Assembly: GCF_030540835.1 (NCBI RefSeq)
Contig: NZ_JAUOEK010000184.1
Coordinates: 434,001 to 498,000 of the forward strand
Length of the DNA stretch: 64,000 nucleotides
Reading direction: 5' to 3'
From: Flavivirga aquimarina
Lineage (GTDB): Bacteria; Bacteroidota; Bacteroidia; Flavobacteriales; Flavobacteriaceae
In this document: one piece after another, positions 10,406-20,141 of the stretch
Layout: every line of letters starts with the position of its first letter
How positions within the stretch are numbered: the stretch's first letter is position 1
Notes under the pieces: generated by a model
What the model was told of the DNA's origin: nothing
The model's database searches: none
Seen by the model: only the letters and a program-made list of their open reading frames with translations
Position numbers and translations under genes: made by a program

Positions 10406-11638
10406 TTATTCTTCAAATTCTTCTCTTAAAATTCTAATAACGTCATTAATTGTTTCTTCTTCTAAGTCTGTTCTTTTTACTAAATCATTTACTTCTTGTT
10501 CTAAAATACTTTTAGCAGTATCTAGACCAGCCTTACTAAACTCATCAATAATCCATTCTTCTATTTCATCAGAGAACTCTCTTAATTCTACATCTTCTTC
10601 AGCTCCTTCTCTAAACACATCAATCTCATAACCGGTTAATTGCCCTGCTAAACGAATATTATGTCCGCCTCTACCAATCGCTTTACTTACCTCTTCTGGT
10701 TTTAGAATAACTTCTGCTCTTTTGGTTTCTTCATTCAATTTTATTGAAGTTACTCTGGCAGGACTTAATGCTCTTGTAATGAATAATTGTAAATTATTTG
10801 TGTAATTAATAACATCAATATTTTCATTTCCTAATTCGCGAACAATACCGTGAATTCTTGATCCTTTCATACCAACACAGGCTCCAACAGGATCTATTCT
10901 ATCATCATAAGAGTCTACCGCTACTTTTGCTTTTTCTCCTGGAATTCTTACTACATTTTTAATCGTAATTAAACCATCAAAAACTTCTGGGATTTCTTGT
11001 TCAAATAATTTCTCTAAAAATACAGGGGAGCTTCTAGACATGATTATGGTTGGCTTAGCGCCTTTAAGCTCAACACTATCAATAACACCTCTTACATTAT
11101 CTCCTTTTCTGAAAAAATCTGACGGTATTTGTTTGTCTTTTGGCAATACAATTTCGTTACCTTCATCATCTAATAAAATCACTGCTCTATGACGAATATG
11201 GTGTACTTCTGCTGTATATATATCTCCTATTAAATCTTTAAATTGTTTATAGATTATGGTATTATCGTGCTCATGAATTTTAGAAATTAAGTTTTGACGT
11301 AATGCCAATATAGCTCTTCTCCCTAATTCGATAAGCTTTACTTCTTCAGATACATCTTCTCCTACTTCAAAATCTGGTTCAATTTTTCGAGCTTCGGATA
11401 AAGAAATTTCCTGATTTGGTTCTTCAACTTCACCATCTGCAACTACGATTCTATTTCTCCATATTTCTAAATCTCCTTTATCTGGGTTTACAATAATATC
11501 AAAATTATCATCATCGCCGTACTTCTTTTTTAAGGCACTTCTAAATACATCTTCTAAAATGGCCATTAACGTTACTCTGTCAATTAGCTTATCGTCTTTA
11601 AATTCTGAAAAAGATTCAATTAACGCGACATTCTCCAT
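10406..11638 (-). CDS. nusA: Transcription termination/antitermination factor NusA
   Basis: RNA polymerase-associated elongation factor. The 410 residues show the N-terminal polymerase-binding domain (ALIESFSEFKDDKLIDRVTLMAILED), an S1 domain (about 130-200, starting DIYTAEVHHI) and tandem KH domains (DPVGACVGMKGSRIHGIVREL and KAIGRGGHNIRLAGQLTG). It is shorter than E. coli NusA because the two C-terminal acidic repeats are replaced by one short acidic tail ending REEFEE. It lies 12 bases after rimP and 107 bases before infB, the conserved gene order. NusA can act on terminators, which matters for the hairpin in front of rimP. Confidence 0.97.
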   Translation of the reverse strand: MENVALIESFSEFKDDKLIDRVTLMAILEDVFRSALKKKYGDDDNFDIIVNPDKGDLEIWRNRIVVADGEVEEPNQEISLSEARKIEPDFEVGEDVSEEVKLIELGRRAILALRQNLISKIHEHDNTIIYKQFKDLIGDIYTAEVHHIRHRAVILLDDEGNEIVLPKDKQIPSDFFRKGDNVRGVIDSVELKGAKPTIIMSRSSPVFLEKLFEQEIPEVFDGLITIKNVVRIPGEKAKVAVDSYDDRIDPVGACVGMKGSRIHGIVRELGNENIDVINYTNNLQLFITRALSPARVTSIKLNEETKRAEVILKPEEVSKAIGRGGHNIRLAGQLTGYEIDVFREGAEEDVELREFSDEIEEWIIDEFSKAGLDTAKSILEQEVNDLVKRTDLEEETINDVIRILREEFEE

Positions 11639-11650
11639 AACTCTTTTGAA

Positions 11651-12112
11651 TTAAAATTTTATCATAACTTTTGCTTCTACAATATTTTCGTAAGCGATAT
11701 TCGCTTGTTTTTTTACGGTTACTTTCCCTTTCCCTATGGGTTTCGGTTCTCTAACCTTCCATTCTAATCTAATATTACTGTCTGTTGCTTCTGTAAGTGT
11801 TCCTTCCATGTTATCGGAGTCCGTCTTAACATTAAGCACTCTATTTAAATTTTTTTTATACTGCCTTTTGTTAACTAAAGGCGATGTTGCTCCTGCAGAC
11901 ATAACTTCTAAAGAAAAATCTTGTTCTTCTCTATCAAGACTATGTTCTATAGCTCTGCTAACAAACATACAATCTTCAACTAAAACACCGTTATCTCCGT
12001 CTATAGTTATCTTAATTTGATTATCTCCCTGAATGGAAAAATCTATAAGAAATAAATCCGGTCTTTCAATTAAAGCAGATTCTAATAAATCTGTAACAGT
12101 ACTTTTAAACAT
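11651..12112 (-). CDS. rimP: Ribosome maturation factor RimP
   Basis: Assembly factor for the 30S subunit. The 153-residue protein has the two-part RimP layout: an alpha/beta N-terminal domain with DNQIKITIDGDNGVLVEDC (about 28-46) followed by SRAIEHSLDREEQDFSLEVMSAGA, and an SH3-like C-terminal domain with KRQYKKNLNRVLNV. It is the first gene of the rimP-nusA-infB operon. Its ATG lies only nine bases after the T run of a terminator-like hairpin, so its expression may be attenuated. Confidence 0.95.
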   Translation of the reverse strand: MFKSTVTDLLESALIERPDLFLIDFSIQGDNQIKITIDGDNGVLVEDCMFVSRAIEHSLDREEQDFSLEVMSAGATSPLVNKRQYKKNLNRVLNVKTDSDNMEGTLTEATDSNIRLEWKVREPKPIGKGKVTVKKQANIAYENIVEAKVMIKF

Positions 12113-12121
12113 TTTTTAGTA

Positions 12122-12148
12122 TAAAAAGAGGGGACTTTCCGTCCCCTC
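12122..12148 (-). terminator. Attenuator-like hairpin in the rimP-nusA-infB leader
   Basis: On the minus strand GAGGGGAC-GGAAA-GTCCCCTC (12128-12148) is a perfect 8-bp stem followed by TTTTTAT. It lies between a candidate promoter (12177-12184) and the rimP ATG (12112). The neighbouring gene on the other side is divergent and starts at 12249, so no upstream gene ends here to be terminated. Confidence 0.7.
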
Positions 12149-12176
12149 ATTTATTAAATTTCGCCTTACAACGGTG

Positions 12177-12184
12177 CAAATATA
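12177..12184 (-). promoter_or_regulatory. Candidate -7 box of the rimP operon
   Basis: TATATTTG on the minus strand fits TAnnTTTG. Transcription would begin near 12170 and run through the hairpin at 12128-12148. No clear -33 element is seen. Confidence 0.45.
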
Positions 12185-12194
12185 TAATATTTTA

Positions 12195-12225
12195 TTGATT
12201 TTTAAAGGAATTTTTTATAAATTTA
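12195..12225 (+). promoter_or_regulatory. Candidate promoter of the universal stress protein gene
   Basis: TTG (12195-12197), 20 bases, then TAAATTTA (12218-12225), one mismatch to the -7 consensus. It lies 24 bases before the ATG. Confidence 0.4.
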
Positions 12226-12248
12226 GGTAATATCTCACCTGTATTGTT

Positions 12249-13073
12249 ATGAAAAAAATACTCGTTCCAACTGACTTTTCAACCCAAGCTGAAAATGCTT
12301 TGAAAGTAGCTGCTCAATTAGCAAGAAAACATCATAGTGAAATTTATTTATTACATATACTTGAAATGCCTATACAGCAGGTCGACCCTTTAAGTTCTTA
12401 CACTAAATTACCCGAAGCTGTTTATTTTATGAAACTAGCACATAAGCAGTTTGAAGAATTAAAAACCAGAGACTATTTAGAAGATTTAATAATACATGAA
12501 ACTGTAGAATTTCATGAGATTTTTAAAGGCGTTTTTCATGTTTGTAAAAAACACGATATAGATTTGATTGTTATGGGCTCTAATGGTGTTAGTGGTTTAA
12601 AAGAAATGCTTATTGGTAGTAATACTGAAAAAGTGGTTCGCACATCTAATACTCCAGTGCTCGTTGTAAAAAATGAACACAAAACTTTTAAAGTTAATGA
12701 TTTTGTATTTGCATCTGATTTTAAGGATGAAAGCAAAGCTACTTATGAAAAGGCTATTGATTTTGCCAATGTGCTAAAAGCTAAAATGCATTTGCTCATG
12801 GTAAATACTCCTAATAAATTTATTACTTCTATAAAATCGAACAACAGAATAAAACAATTTGTTGAAGCTTTCGATTTTTCAAATTATACTATTAATGTTT
12901 ACAATGATATTAGTATTGAAAAAGGTATTATGAATTTTTCTAAATCCATAAATGCTGACTTAATTGGTATGAGTACTCATGGACGGCAGGGCATTTCTCA
13001 TTTCTTTAACGGTAGTATTAGTGAAGATTTAGTAAACCATGCTAAACGTCCTGTGATTACTTTTAAGATATAA
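12249..13073 (+). CDS. Universal stress protein with two tandem UspA domains
   Basis: A cytoplasmic 274-residue protein with two UspA domains, about 1-140 and 147-274. Domain 1 starts KKILVPTDFSTQAENAL and ends with the ATP-binding pattern GSNGVSGLKEMLIGSNTEKV. Domain 2 has a degenerate beginning (DFVFASDFKDESKATYEK) but a good nucleotide loop, STHGRQGISHFFNGSISEDL. The GxxGx(9)GS pattern is therefore kept in both halves and ATP binding is likely. It is monocistronic, transcribed divergently from rimP, and followed by a clear terminator. Confidence 0.9.
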   Translation: MKKILVPTDFSTQAENALKVAAQLARKHHSEIYLLHILEMPIQQVDPLSSYTKLPEAVYFMKLAHKQFEELKTRDYLEDLIIHETVEFHEIFKGVFHVCKKHDIDLIVMGSNGVSGLKEMLIGSNTEKVVRTSNTPVLVVKNEHKTFKVNDFVFASDFKDESKATYEKAIDFANVLKAKMHLLMVNTPNKFITSIKSNNRIKQFVEAFDFSNYTINVYNDISIEKGIMNFSKSINADLIGMSTHGRQGISHFFNGSISEDLVNHAKRPVITFKI

Positions 13074-13090
13074 CGCTGCTCTAATAAAAC

Positions 13091-13120
13091 AAAAAAGCCT
13101 TTCTCACGAAAGACTTTTTT
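13091..13120 (+). terminator. Intrinsic terminator after the universal stress protein gene
   Basis: AAAAAAGcCTTTC-TCAC-GAAAGaCTTTTTT, a stem with one mismatch and a 4-base loop ending in a T run, 17 bases after the stop codon. Confidence 0.75.
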
Positions 13121-13204
13121 ACTCTGATGTATCTTGGTTTGATTTTTATACCCTTTTTACCTCAATAACCTATTTTACTTTAAAAAAATAATTTAATCCG
13201 GCTT

Positions 13205-16200
13205 CTATAATTTAACAAAACGCTTTATACCATACGCTTTTGTTTTTATGATATAGATTCCAGAAGTTAACTCAGAGACATTTAAATGGTTCTCTTCCTC
13301 AAACCTTTTCACCTCCTGGCCACTAACATTATAAATAACTCCAGATAGTGTTTTATTAAACCTTAAGTTGACCTCAACTACTGTTGGATAAATTTTAAAG
13401 TTATTTTTAGCAACTTCTTCGCTAATGCTTAATGAGGCGTCGTCTATTTGTATAATTCCCAATGAGCCACTTACTTCATAACCTACTAAAAGTAAATTTT
13501 TCGAGTTAGGGCTATCGGCTGCCGAAACAAATTTTATAATTTCCGGTGCTGTATCTCCTGTTGTTCTGTTATACTTATAGTAAGTAATAAACTCTACATC
13601 TGTAGGGTCTGTGACATCGTACATCAATATAGCGCTTTGTCTTTCTAAACCAATAAAGGCGTATGTTACACCATCAATAGTACCAACAGCCAATGCTTCC
13701 GGCTCACCACCTTTATCATCAGACCTATCATCTAATTCTCCTTCATCTTCGTTAAACAATGCTGACTCTTCTAAAGCTATTTTCTGTCCAAAATCATCGG
13801 CACTATCAAACACCAAATTGCCATACTCATCAAAGATTGAAAAAGATCTTGCTCCATAAGAATAAATTTGTTCGATCATCCCATCATTATTATAATCGCC
13901 CGTAGCTGTTGTTGTTTTTAACCTGCCAAGATCTTCATCTTCCTGAAGTGTTACAGCATCTGGATAATATGCTGTGTTTAATGTTAAATCCTTAACACGT
14001 TCTTCTTCCGAATACCCATCATAAACTCTGGAATCACCCTCATTTGCTGTTACGATATAATTTACACCATTTACTTCATAGGAGGTAATAGCATCTGGCA
14101 TAAACATCCCCAAAGTAGGGTGATGTGTAATATTAATAGCATCATCTTTGTTAGATGCATCGAAACCATAATCGTTTGCAAAAGAAATGATTCCCAATAC
14201 ACTGGAATCTGTAATTCCTGCTCCGGCTAAACCAAAATCATTATCGTTTATTATAGCAATTTCATTATTTGGTAGTAATGCAATGCCTTCTGCTTTATCT
14301 GACCCCTGATATCCTACTGATGGTAAGTTAAGTACTTTTGTTTTATGAACTGCCTGAATATTTTGGGCTGCTATTTCATCGGCTGTTAACTCTTCCAACT
14401 CTTTACCGCCTGTTATGGTTGTATTTAAAATATTGGTGGCAAAGTTAATATCTATTTCGAAAACATATTTTTTTCCGGTAGAAACGGTTGGACCTTCTGA
14501 ATCTCTTTCTATAACTAAAAATTTACCATGTCCTATATAAACGGCATCGCCCATTTTATCTACTCTTGATGAGGCATAACCAGCATCTTTATTTCTCTCT
14601 AATAAATACACATATTCTTCTACTGGAACTCCGGTATCGCAACTAATACCTAAGATTCTAATAACATCGGAGTTGTTTCTAACCGCACTTGACGGATTTT
14701 CTATTGGAGACTGAATAAATGCATATATAATATGATTCACATCATCGTAGGCAATGGCTTCAAAACCTCTGTTCGCTCTTCTTTTAGAATATACCTCAGG
14801 CAACGTTTCTGCACCATATGTCCCTGCTGTTTGTGGTGTTGTACCTAATAACGATGTTCCGGATGGCACGTAACGTTCTATTAATTTCCCGTTATAATCA
14901 AACTGGTATATGGCAGGTCTATACTCATCACACATCCAAAAGTTACCATTTTTATCAATTAAAACACCTTCAAAATCACCTCCATATGCATCGTAAGATA
15001 ATGCATGGTACTCTTCTGATGACCCATCAACGTAATCAGCATTTGCGTAGGCGGTCGATCCGTCTGTAAAGGTTACAGGAACCTCATCAAATCCTGGGAT
15101 ATTACCTTTTCCGGTAATAGGTGTTGTACCATCTTTTCTAGTTAATAGAATCTGATCGCCTAAAGTGACACTGCCTGTTGTTTTGTTTAATGTAAACTTT
15201 GCTATTCTACCTTGATAGTCTGGCAACTTAAATGGTCTTAAGTTTTGTGGTGCTGCTGGTGTGACATCCGATTTACCAACAGTACTTCCGTTAGGACCTC
15301 TATCTGGCACTGCATAGAAAACATATTCGGTAGCGGTTGAATTTGCTTCATCATAAAAAAGTCCAGAAAATCCACCTAATAATACTGGCTCCTGACCACC
15401 ATCGTAAACTGGTGTTCCTAGTTCCGGCCAATTAGTAACCAACTCATTTATAGTATAACTTGTTACGGTAGGTGTTCCTAAAAGATGATTTTTAAAACCT
15501 AATGGTAACATATCAAGAATTGTATTATTTGTTAAATCAACAACGATTAATGCATTGTTTTCCTGACAGTTAATATATGCTTTTGTGCCGTCTTCAGTAA
15601 CTGTTATAAACTCCGGTTCTAAATCTTGAGAAACGCTGGCAGTTCCACTATTTCCAAAAATACGGATGCCCTTGTTTTGCAGTGATACTTTTTTATCATC
15701 GTACCCATTAAAATCAATGGCACTCGTTGTAGCAAACATAACACCCGAACTTAAATCTACCACTGTAATGCTCCCCTCTGGATCGTTAGTATAATCATCT
15801 GAAGGTTCTCCTTCATTCGCTACCAAAAGCTTTGATCCATCTGGTGTAAATGTTAACATATCCGGTAGTGCTCCGGCTGTAACATGGTTTAAATAAATGC
15901 CATCTAAATCAAAAAACACCACTTTTCCAGGGTCTTGTTTTGGATCGGATTCTATAGCAACTGCAACAATACTTCCGTGAATTGCAATAGAATTGGGTCC
16001 GGCACCATACGTTGATAAATCTACTGTTTTAACCAGAGCGGGAGTTGCTGGTGTACTAATATCTACAATAGTAAAACTATTGGTTGAAGAGTTTGTAAAA
16101 AAGGCTTGTTGATTGGTTACATCATGAGCAACAGTCTCAGCAGAGCCTTCTTCATTTGTATTATAAGTCGCTAAGTGTTGAAGGGAGTTTTGACTTTTAA

Positions 16201-16252
16201 CTGTTGTAAAAGTGAGTGCCAGAAAACCGGCAATAAGCGTAATTTTTTTCAT
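13205..16252 (-). CDS. Type IX-secreted choice-of-anchor I / esterase-like phytase protein
   Basis: A 1015-residue exported protein. A signal peptide (LIAGFLALTFTTVKSQ) leads into a beta-propeller of the choice-of-anchor I type (about 30-270: LPDMLTFTPDGSKLLVANEGEPSDD). An esterase-like phytase-family domain seems to be inserted at about 290-680, with YAVPDRGPNG, GFEAIAYDD and LLPNNEIAIINDND. Propeller sequence then resumes (FMPDAITSYEVNG, YIVTANEGDSRVYDGY). The last 75 residues are a type A T9SS sorting domain (FKIYPT...LTSGIYIIKTKAYGIKRFVKL), so it is secreted or surface-attached. Substrate is unknown; phosphate or ester release is only an inference from the family. No close operon partner. 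Confidence 0.85.
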   Translation of the reverse strand: MKKITLIAGFLALTFTTVKSQNSLQHLATYNTNEEGSAETVAHDVTNQQAFFTNSSTNSFTIVDISTPATPALVKTVDLSTYGAGPNSIAIHGSIVAVAIESDPKQDPGKVVFFDLDGIYLNHVTAGALPDMLTFTPDGSKLLVANEGEPSDDYTNDPEGSITVVDLSSGVMFATTSAIDFNGYDDKKVSLQNKGIRIFGNSGTASVSQDLEPEFITVTEDGTKAYINCQENNALIVVDLTNNTILDMLPLGFKNHLLGTPTVTSYTINELVTNWPELGTPVYDGGQEPVLLGGFSGLFYDEANSTATEYVFYAVPDRGPNGSTVGKSDVTPAAPQNLRPFKLPDYQGRIAKFTLNKTTGSVTLGDQILLTRKDGTTPITGKGNIPGFDEVPVTFTDGSTAYANADYVDGSSEEYHALSYDAYGGDFEGVLIDKNGNFWMCDEYRPAIYQFDYNGKLIERYVPSGTSLLGTTPQTAGTYGAETLPEVYSKRRANRGFEAIAYDDVNHIIYAFIQSPIENPSSAVRNNSDVIRILGISCDTGVPVEEYVYLLERNKDAGYASSRVDKMGDAVYIGHGKFLVIERDSEGPTVSTGKKYVFEIDINFATNILNTTITGGKELEELTADEIAAQNIQAVHKTKVLNLPSVGYQGSDKAEGIALLPNNEIAIINDNDFGLAGAGITDSSVLGIISFANDYGFDASNKDDAINITHHPTLGMFMPDAITSYEVNGVNYIVTANEGDSRVYDGYSEEERVKDLTLNTAYYPDAVTLQEDEDLGRLKTTTATGDYNNDGMIEQIYSYGARSFSIFDEYGNLVFDSADDFGQKIALEESALFNEDEGELDDRSDDKGGEPEALAVGTIDGVTYAFIGLERQSAILMYDVTDPTDVEFITYYKYNRTTGDTAPEIIKFVSAADSPNSKNLLLVGYEVSGSLGIIQIDDASLSISEEVAKNNFKIYPTVVEVNLRFNKTLSGVIYNVSGQEVKRFEEENHLNVSELTSGIYIIKTKAYGIKRFVKL

Positions 16253-16262
16253 GTCTTTTAAT

Positions 16263-16278
16263 AGGATTAATTAATCCT
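16263..16278. repeat. 16-bp perfect palindrome before the T9SS-secreted protein gene
   Basis: AGGATTAATTAATCCT lies 11 bases upstream of the start codon at 16252. It could be an operator or a 5'-leader hairpin. The rest of 16279-16520 is AT-rich with no gene that I can see. Confidence 0.4.
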
Positions 16279-16521
16279 TTAAAGGAATGATTTAAAAACA
16301 TTTTTAATATTACCCAATAATTATGTTGCTGTAAAATATTTACTTTTAATATGTATTTATTGCTATCTGTGTATTAAGAATGTTAAGTTGATATTAAGAA
16401 TTATTAATAAAGTTCTCATATAAAAATACAAGATTGATCCTTTTATTATAAGTAAGTATTAGTTACTTAAAAGAAAGCTCTGTGATCTACACAACTTTTG
16501 AAACTGATCTATTTTAACGAA

Positions 16522-16555
16522 AACAAAAAACCCCAACCAAATTAATGATCGGAGT
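16522..16555 (-). terminator. Probable terminator after tRNA-Gln
   Basis: On the minus strand AAAACTCC, about 16 bases, GGGGTTTTTT. It forms an 8-bp stem with one G-U pair and a T run, 14 bases beyond the tRNA end. Confidence 0.5.
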
Positions 16556-16568
16556 TTTACAATTTATG

Positions 16569-16641
16569 TTGGCCCACTAGGGCTCGAACCTAGACTCTTT
16601 GGTACCAAAAACCAACGTGTTGCCAGTTACACCATGGGCCA
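16569..16641 (-). tRNA. tRNA-Gln (anticodon TTG)
   Basis: A 73-nt cloverleaf on the minus strand. Acceptor TGGCCCA pairs with TGGGCCA, the anticodon stem TTGGT/ACCAA encloses loop TTTTGGT (anticodon TTG), and the T arm is CTAGG-TTCGAGC-CCTAG. The 3' CCA is not encoded. It stands alone between two protein genes. Confidence 0.95.
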
Positions 16642-16813
16642 ATATGCAATTTAGTCGGTTACTATCCGCTAAAGCAGGTGCAAATTTAGCACAAAGTTTT
16701 ATTTGTACAAGTATTTTTTTGAAAATAATTTCTATTACTTAACGTTTCCTTAAAAAGATATAGAATAACATATTTATTATTAAATTCGCCAAAGCAAACA
16801 AAGATCGATATAC

Positions 16814-19800
16814 ATGGCACATTTCAACTTTAAAAAATGGAATACTATTTTAGGTTGGCTATCTTTTTCAATAGCCCTTATTACCTATACTTTAACGGTT
16901 GAACCTACTGTTAGTTTTTGGGATGCAGGCGAATATATTTTAACATCGTCTAAACTACAGGTTGGACATCCACCAGGAGCACCATTATTTCAAATGTTTG
17001 GTGCCTTTTTCTCCATTTTTGCTTTAGAACCTTCTCAAATTGGTTGGGTTATGAATATGATGAGTGCCGTATCTAGTGCCTTTACTATCTTATTCATGTT
17101 TTGGACCATTACTTTATTATTAAAAAAACTTGTTGGTAATAACGAAAATCTTGACAAAAACCAATCTATGGCTATTTTAGGAAGTGGTTTAGTTGGTAGT
17201 TTAGCTTTTACATTTACAGATTCTTTTTGGTTTAATGCTGTTGAAACTGAGGTATATGCCATGGCAACCTTAATTATGGCTATTTTATTTTGGTTAGGCT
17301 TACGTTGGGAACAAGACATGGACAAACCTCGCGGTAATCGTTGGCTCATTTTAATTGCTTTTGTTATCGGGTTATCTTTTGGAGTTCACTTTATGGGACT
17401 GCTTACTATTCCCGCCATTGGTCTTGTTTACTATTTTAAGAACTACAAAACCATTACAATTAAAAACTTTATTATAGCAAATGTTGCTTCCGTAGCAGTT
17501 CTCTTGTTCATTTTTAAACTTTTAGCACCAAATATTCTTAAAATTTTTAGTGTTTCTGAAATCTTTTTTGTGAACACTATCGGGTTACCTTTTAATTCAG
17601 GATCTATAATTGCAGGTATATTACTAGTAGCCATAATTTATTACGCTTTACGGTACACCAGACAAAAAAACTATGTCCATTTAAATACGGGTGTTCTTTG
17701 CTTAACCTTTGTTATTATTGGGTTTTCTACTTGGCTTATGCTTCCTATTCGTGCCAATGCCAATGTGGTTATTAACGAAAACAATCCATCAAGTGCCCGA
17801 GAGTTACTGGCTTATTATAACTTAGAGCAATATCCAGAAACACATTTATTTTACGGCCCTCAGTTTACAGATCAATATGCTTATCTTGATGAGAATAATC
17901 CTTATATAGATGATAAGCCTAAATATGAAAAAGACGAAACTAAAGGCGAGTATGTTGTAGTAAACGATTATAAAAATGCAAAGCAAAATTACAACTCTAA
18001 ACATGCTTCCATTTTGCCTCGTATGTGGAGTCCCGAACATGCTGAAAACTATATGATGTTTTCCGGGTTTTTAAATTTTAAACTAAAGCCGGAATATCAA
18101 ATGGAAAACCAGTTACGAACAACGGTTTCAAATTTTAAAAATGATGTCGCACGTGGCAATGTAGATTATGAAGATTATAATAATTTCTTAAAACGATTTA
18201 AAAGCTATATAGACATTGAAAAACCTTCGCTGGCAAGTAACATTGCCTATCTGTTTGAGTATCAATTAGGCTATATGTATTGGCGTTATTTTATGTGGAA
18301 TTTTTCGGGGAGACAAGACGATATCCAAGGTAATTATGACAATCATGGAAATTGGATTACAGGTATAAAACCTTTAGATAAGCTCCTTTTAGGTTTCTCG
18401 CAAGATAATTTACCAAGCGATGTTAAAAACAATAAAGCGCGAAATACCTATTATCTTTTGCCTCTTATTTTAGGGGTTATTGGTTTTTTCTTTTTATTTA
18501 ATATAGACAAGAAGCTATTTTGGACCATGTTTGTTTTTTTCCTTTTTACAGGAATAGCGATACAAGTATACACAAACGTACGCCCATTTGAACCTCGTGA
18601 GCGCGACTATTCGGTTGTTGGTTCTTTTTATGTATTTGCACTTTGGATTGGTTTTGGAGTATATGCTATTTTTGATGCACTAAAAAAACACCTACCAACA
18701 AAATTGGCTGCACCAATAATTACAGCTGTTTGCTTAATTCTTGTTCCTAGTATTTTAGCTGCTAACAATTGGGATGATCATGATCGATCGGATAAATATA
18801 CCGCTAAATCTATGGCAAGAAAGTATCTTGACTCTTGTGCAGAAAATGGCATTTTATTTACTATTGGCGATAATGACACATTTGCACTCTGGTATGCTCA
18901 AGAAATTGAAGGATACAGAACCGATGTACGTGTTGTTAATACCAGCTTATTTCAAACCGATTGGTATATAGACCAAATGAAACGTAAGGCTTACGAAAGT
19001 GATCCTGTACCGTCTCAATTAACACATGATTTATACAAATACGGCACAAACGATTATATAGTAATAGCGCCTGACTTTATTAAAGATACTTTAGAAGTAA
19101 AGAAATTTTTAAATTTTGTAGCAAGTGATAACCCTAGATCTAAATACAAATATGTATTACAAAAACAAGATTATGACATTACTCAAGTTAGAAGTCAGGA
19201 TTTAAATGCTACATATTTACCCACCGAATTTTTAAGAATTCCAGTCAACAAAGAGAATGCTTTAAAGTCTGGCATTGTAAAACCAAAAGATGCTGATAAA
19301 ATAGTATCTCACATTGATATACAAATAAAAGGAGGAGCCCTTTACAAAAACAGATTGCTTATGCTCGATATAGTTGCTAATAACGCATGGAAACGTCCTA
19401 TATATTTTACCGGCGGTAGTTTTGGTGATGATGACTATATCTGGATGAAAGATTACCTACAGCTAGACGGTATGTGCTATAAATTAGTGCCTATAAAAAC
19501 ATCTATAGATAGAGCTAATCCATTTGATATGGGACGAGTGGATGCTGATCTTATGTACGAGAAGGTTAAAAAATGGGATTGGGGTAATAGTGGAAGCCCA
19601 GATATTTATCATGATGTTGAAACCCGTAAAAATTCCATAACCTATAGAGGTAATTTAGCAAGGCTCATTGAAACACTAATCAATGAAGAAAAATTAGATA
19701 AAGCTGAAGAAATTGCAGATATAGCAATGACTAATATGCCTGTTGAATACTTTGGATACTATACCCTTTTAGAGCCTTACATTAGTGCTTATTACGAAGT

Positions 19801-20128
19801 TGGAAATAAAGAAAAAGCACAACGTCTGTTTAAGGATGTGGCAGTAAAATACCAAGAAAACTTAAAGTATTACAGCGGATTAAAGGTTGAAAACCAAGAA
19901 CGTTTATTTGAAGATATTTATACCGATATTCAACGTTATAAAGGTTTGGTTGATGTTTTAATAAAATACGATATAGAATTTGCAGAAACTGAAGGCGATA
20001 TATTTAACAGTTACTTAAAACTATTCAGGCATTTTTATGGTGATGAACCAGAGGAGGAGTTGATCCCTAAAGTTGATAATGATATTCCTGCAACAGATAG
20101 TAGCTCACAAATAGATAACATCAATTAA
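16814..20128 (+). CDS. DUF2723 / TMEM260-like membrane glycosyltransferase
   Basis: A 1104-residue membrane protein. The N-terminal 670 residues carry about a dozen hydrophobic helices of the GT-C type with the family hallmark PTVSFWDAGEYILTSSKL followed by GHPPGAPLFQ. Asp35 in DAGE is the likely catalytic residue by analogy with GT-C enzymes. A further signature, PRERDYSVVGSFYVFALWIG, lies near residue 595. The C-terminal 400 residues are a soluble domain with GDNDTFALWYAQE and end in TPR-like helices (about 960-1070). DUF2723 is related to human TMEM260, a protein O-mannosyltransferase; a role in O-glycosylation of exported flavobacterial proteins is an inference. A polysaccharide deacetylase gene follows after 13 bases. 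Confidence 0.87.
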   Translation: MAHFNFKKWNTILGWLSFSIALITYTLTVEPTVSFWDAGEYILTSSKLQVGHPPGAPLFQMFGAFFSIFALEPSQIGWVMNMMSAVSSAFTILFMFWTITLLLKKLVGNNENLDKNQSMAILGSGLVGSLAFTFTDSFWFNAVETEVYAMATLIMAILFWLGLRWEQDMDKPRGNRWLILIAFVIGLSFGVHFMGLLTIPAIGLVYYFKNYKTITIKNFIIANVASVAVLLFIFKLLAPNILKIFSVSEIFFVNTIGLPFNSGSIIAGILLVAIIYYALRYTRQKNYVHLNTGVLCLTFVIIGFSTWLMLPIRANANVVINENNPSSARELLAYYNLEQYPETHLFYGPQFTDQYAYLDENNPYIDDKPKYEKDETKGEYVVVNDYKNAKQNYNSKHASILPRMWSPEHAENYMMFSGFLNFKLKPEYQMENQLRTTVSNFKNDVARGNVDYEDYNNFLKRFKSYIDIEKPSLASNIAYLFEYQLGYMYWRYFMWNFSGRQDDIQGNYDNHGNWITGIKPLDKLLLGFSQDNLPSDVKNNKARNTYYLLPLILGVIGFFFLFNIDKKLFWTMFVFFLFTGIAIQVYTNVRPFEPRERDYSVVGSFYVFALWIGFGVYAIFDALKKHLPTKLAAPIITAVCLILVPSILAANNWDDHDRSDKYTAKSMARKYLDSCAENGILFTIGDNDTFALWYAQEIEGYRTDVRVVNTSLFQTDWYIDQMKRKAYESDPVPSQLTHDLYKYGTNDYIVIAPDFIKDTLEVKKFLNFVASDNPRSKYKYVLQKQDYDITQVRSQDLNATYLPTEFLRIPVNKENALKSGIVKPKDADKIVSHIDIQIKGGALYKNRLLMLDIVANNAWKRPIYFTGGSFGDDDYIWMKDYLQLDGMCYKLVPIKTSIDRANPFDMGRVDADLMYEKVKKWDWGNSGSPDIYHDVETRKNSITYRGNLARLIETLINEEKLDKAEEIADIAMTNMPVEYFGYYTLLEPYISAYYEVGNKEKAQRLFKDVAVKYQENLKYYSGLKVENQERLFEDIYTDIQRYKGLVDVLIKYDIEFAETEGDIFNSYLKLFRHFYGDEPEEELIPKVDNDIPATDSSSQIDNIN

Positions 20129-20141
20129 TCTGGTATAAGGT

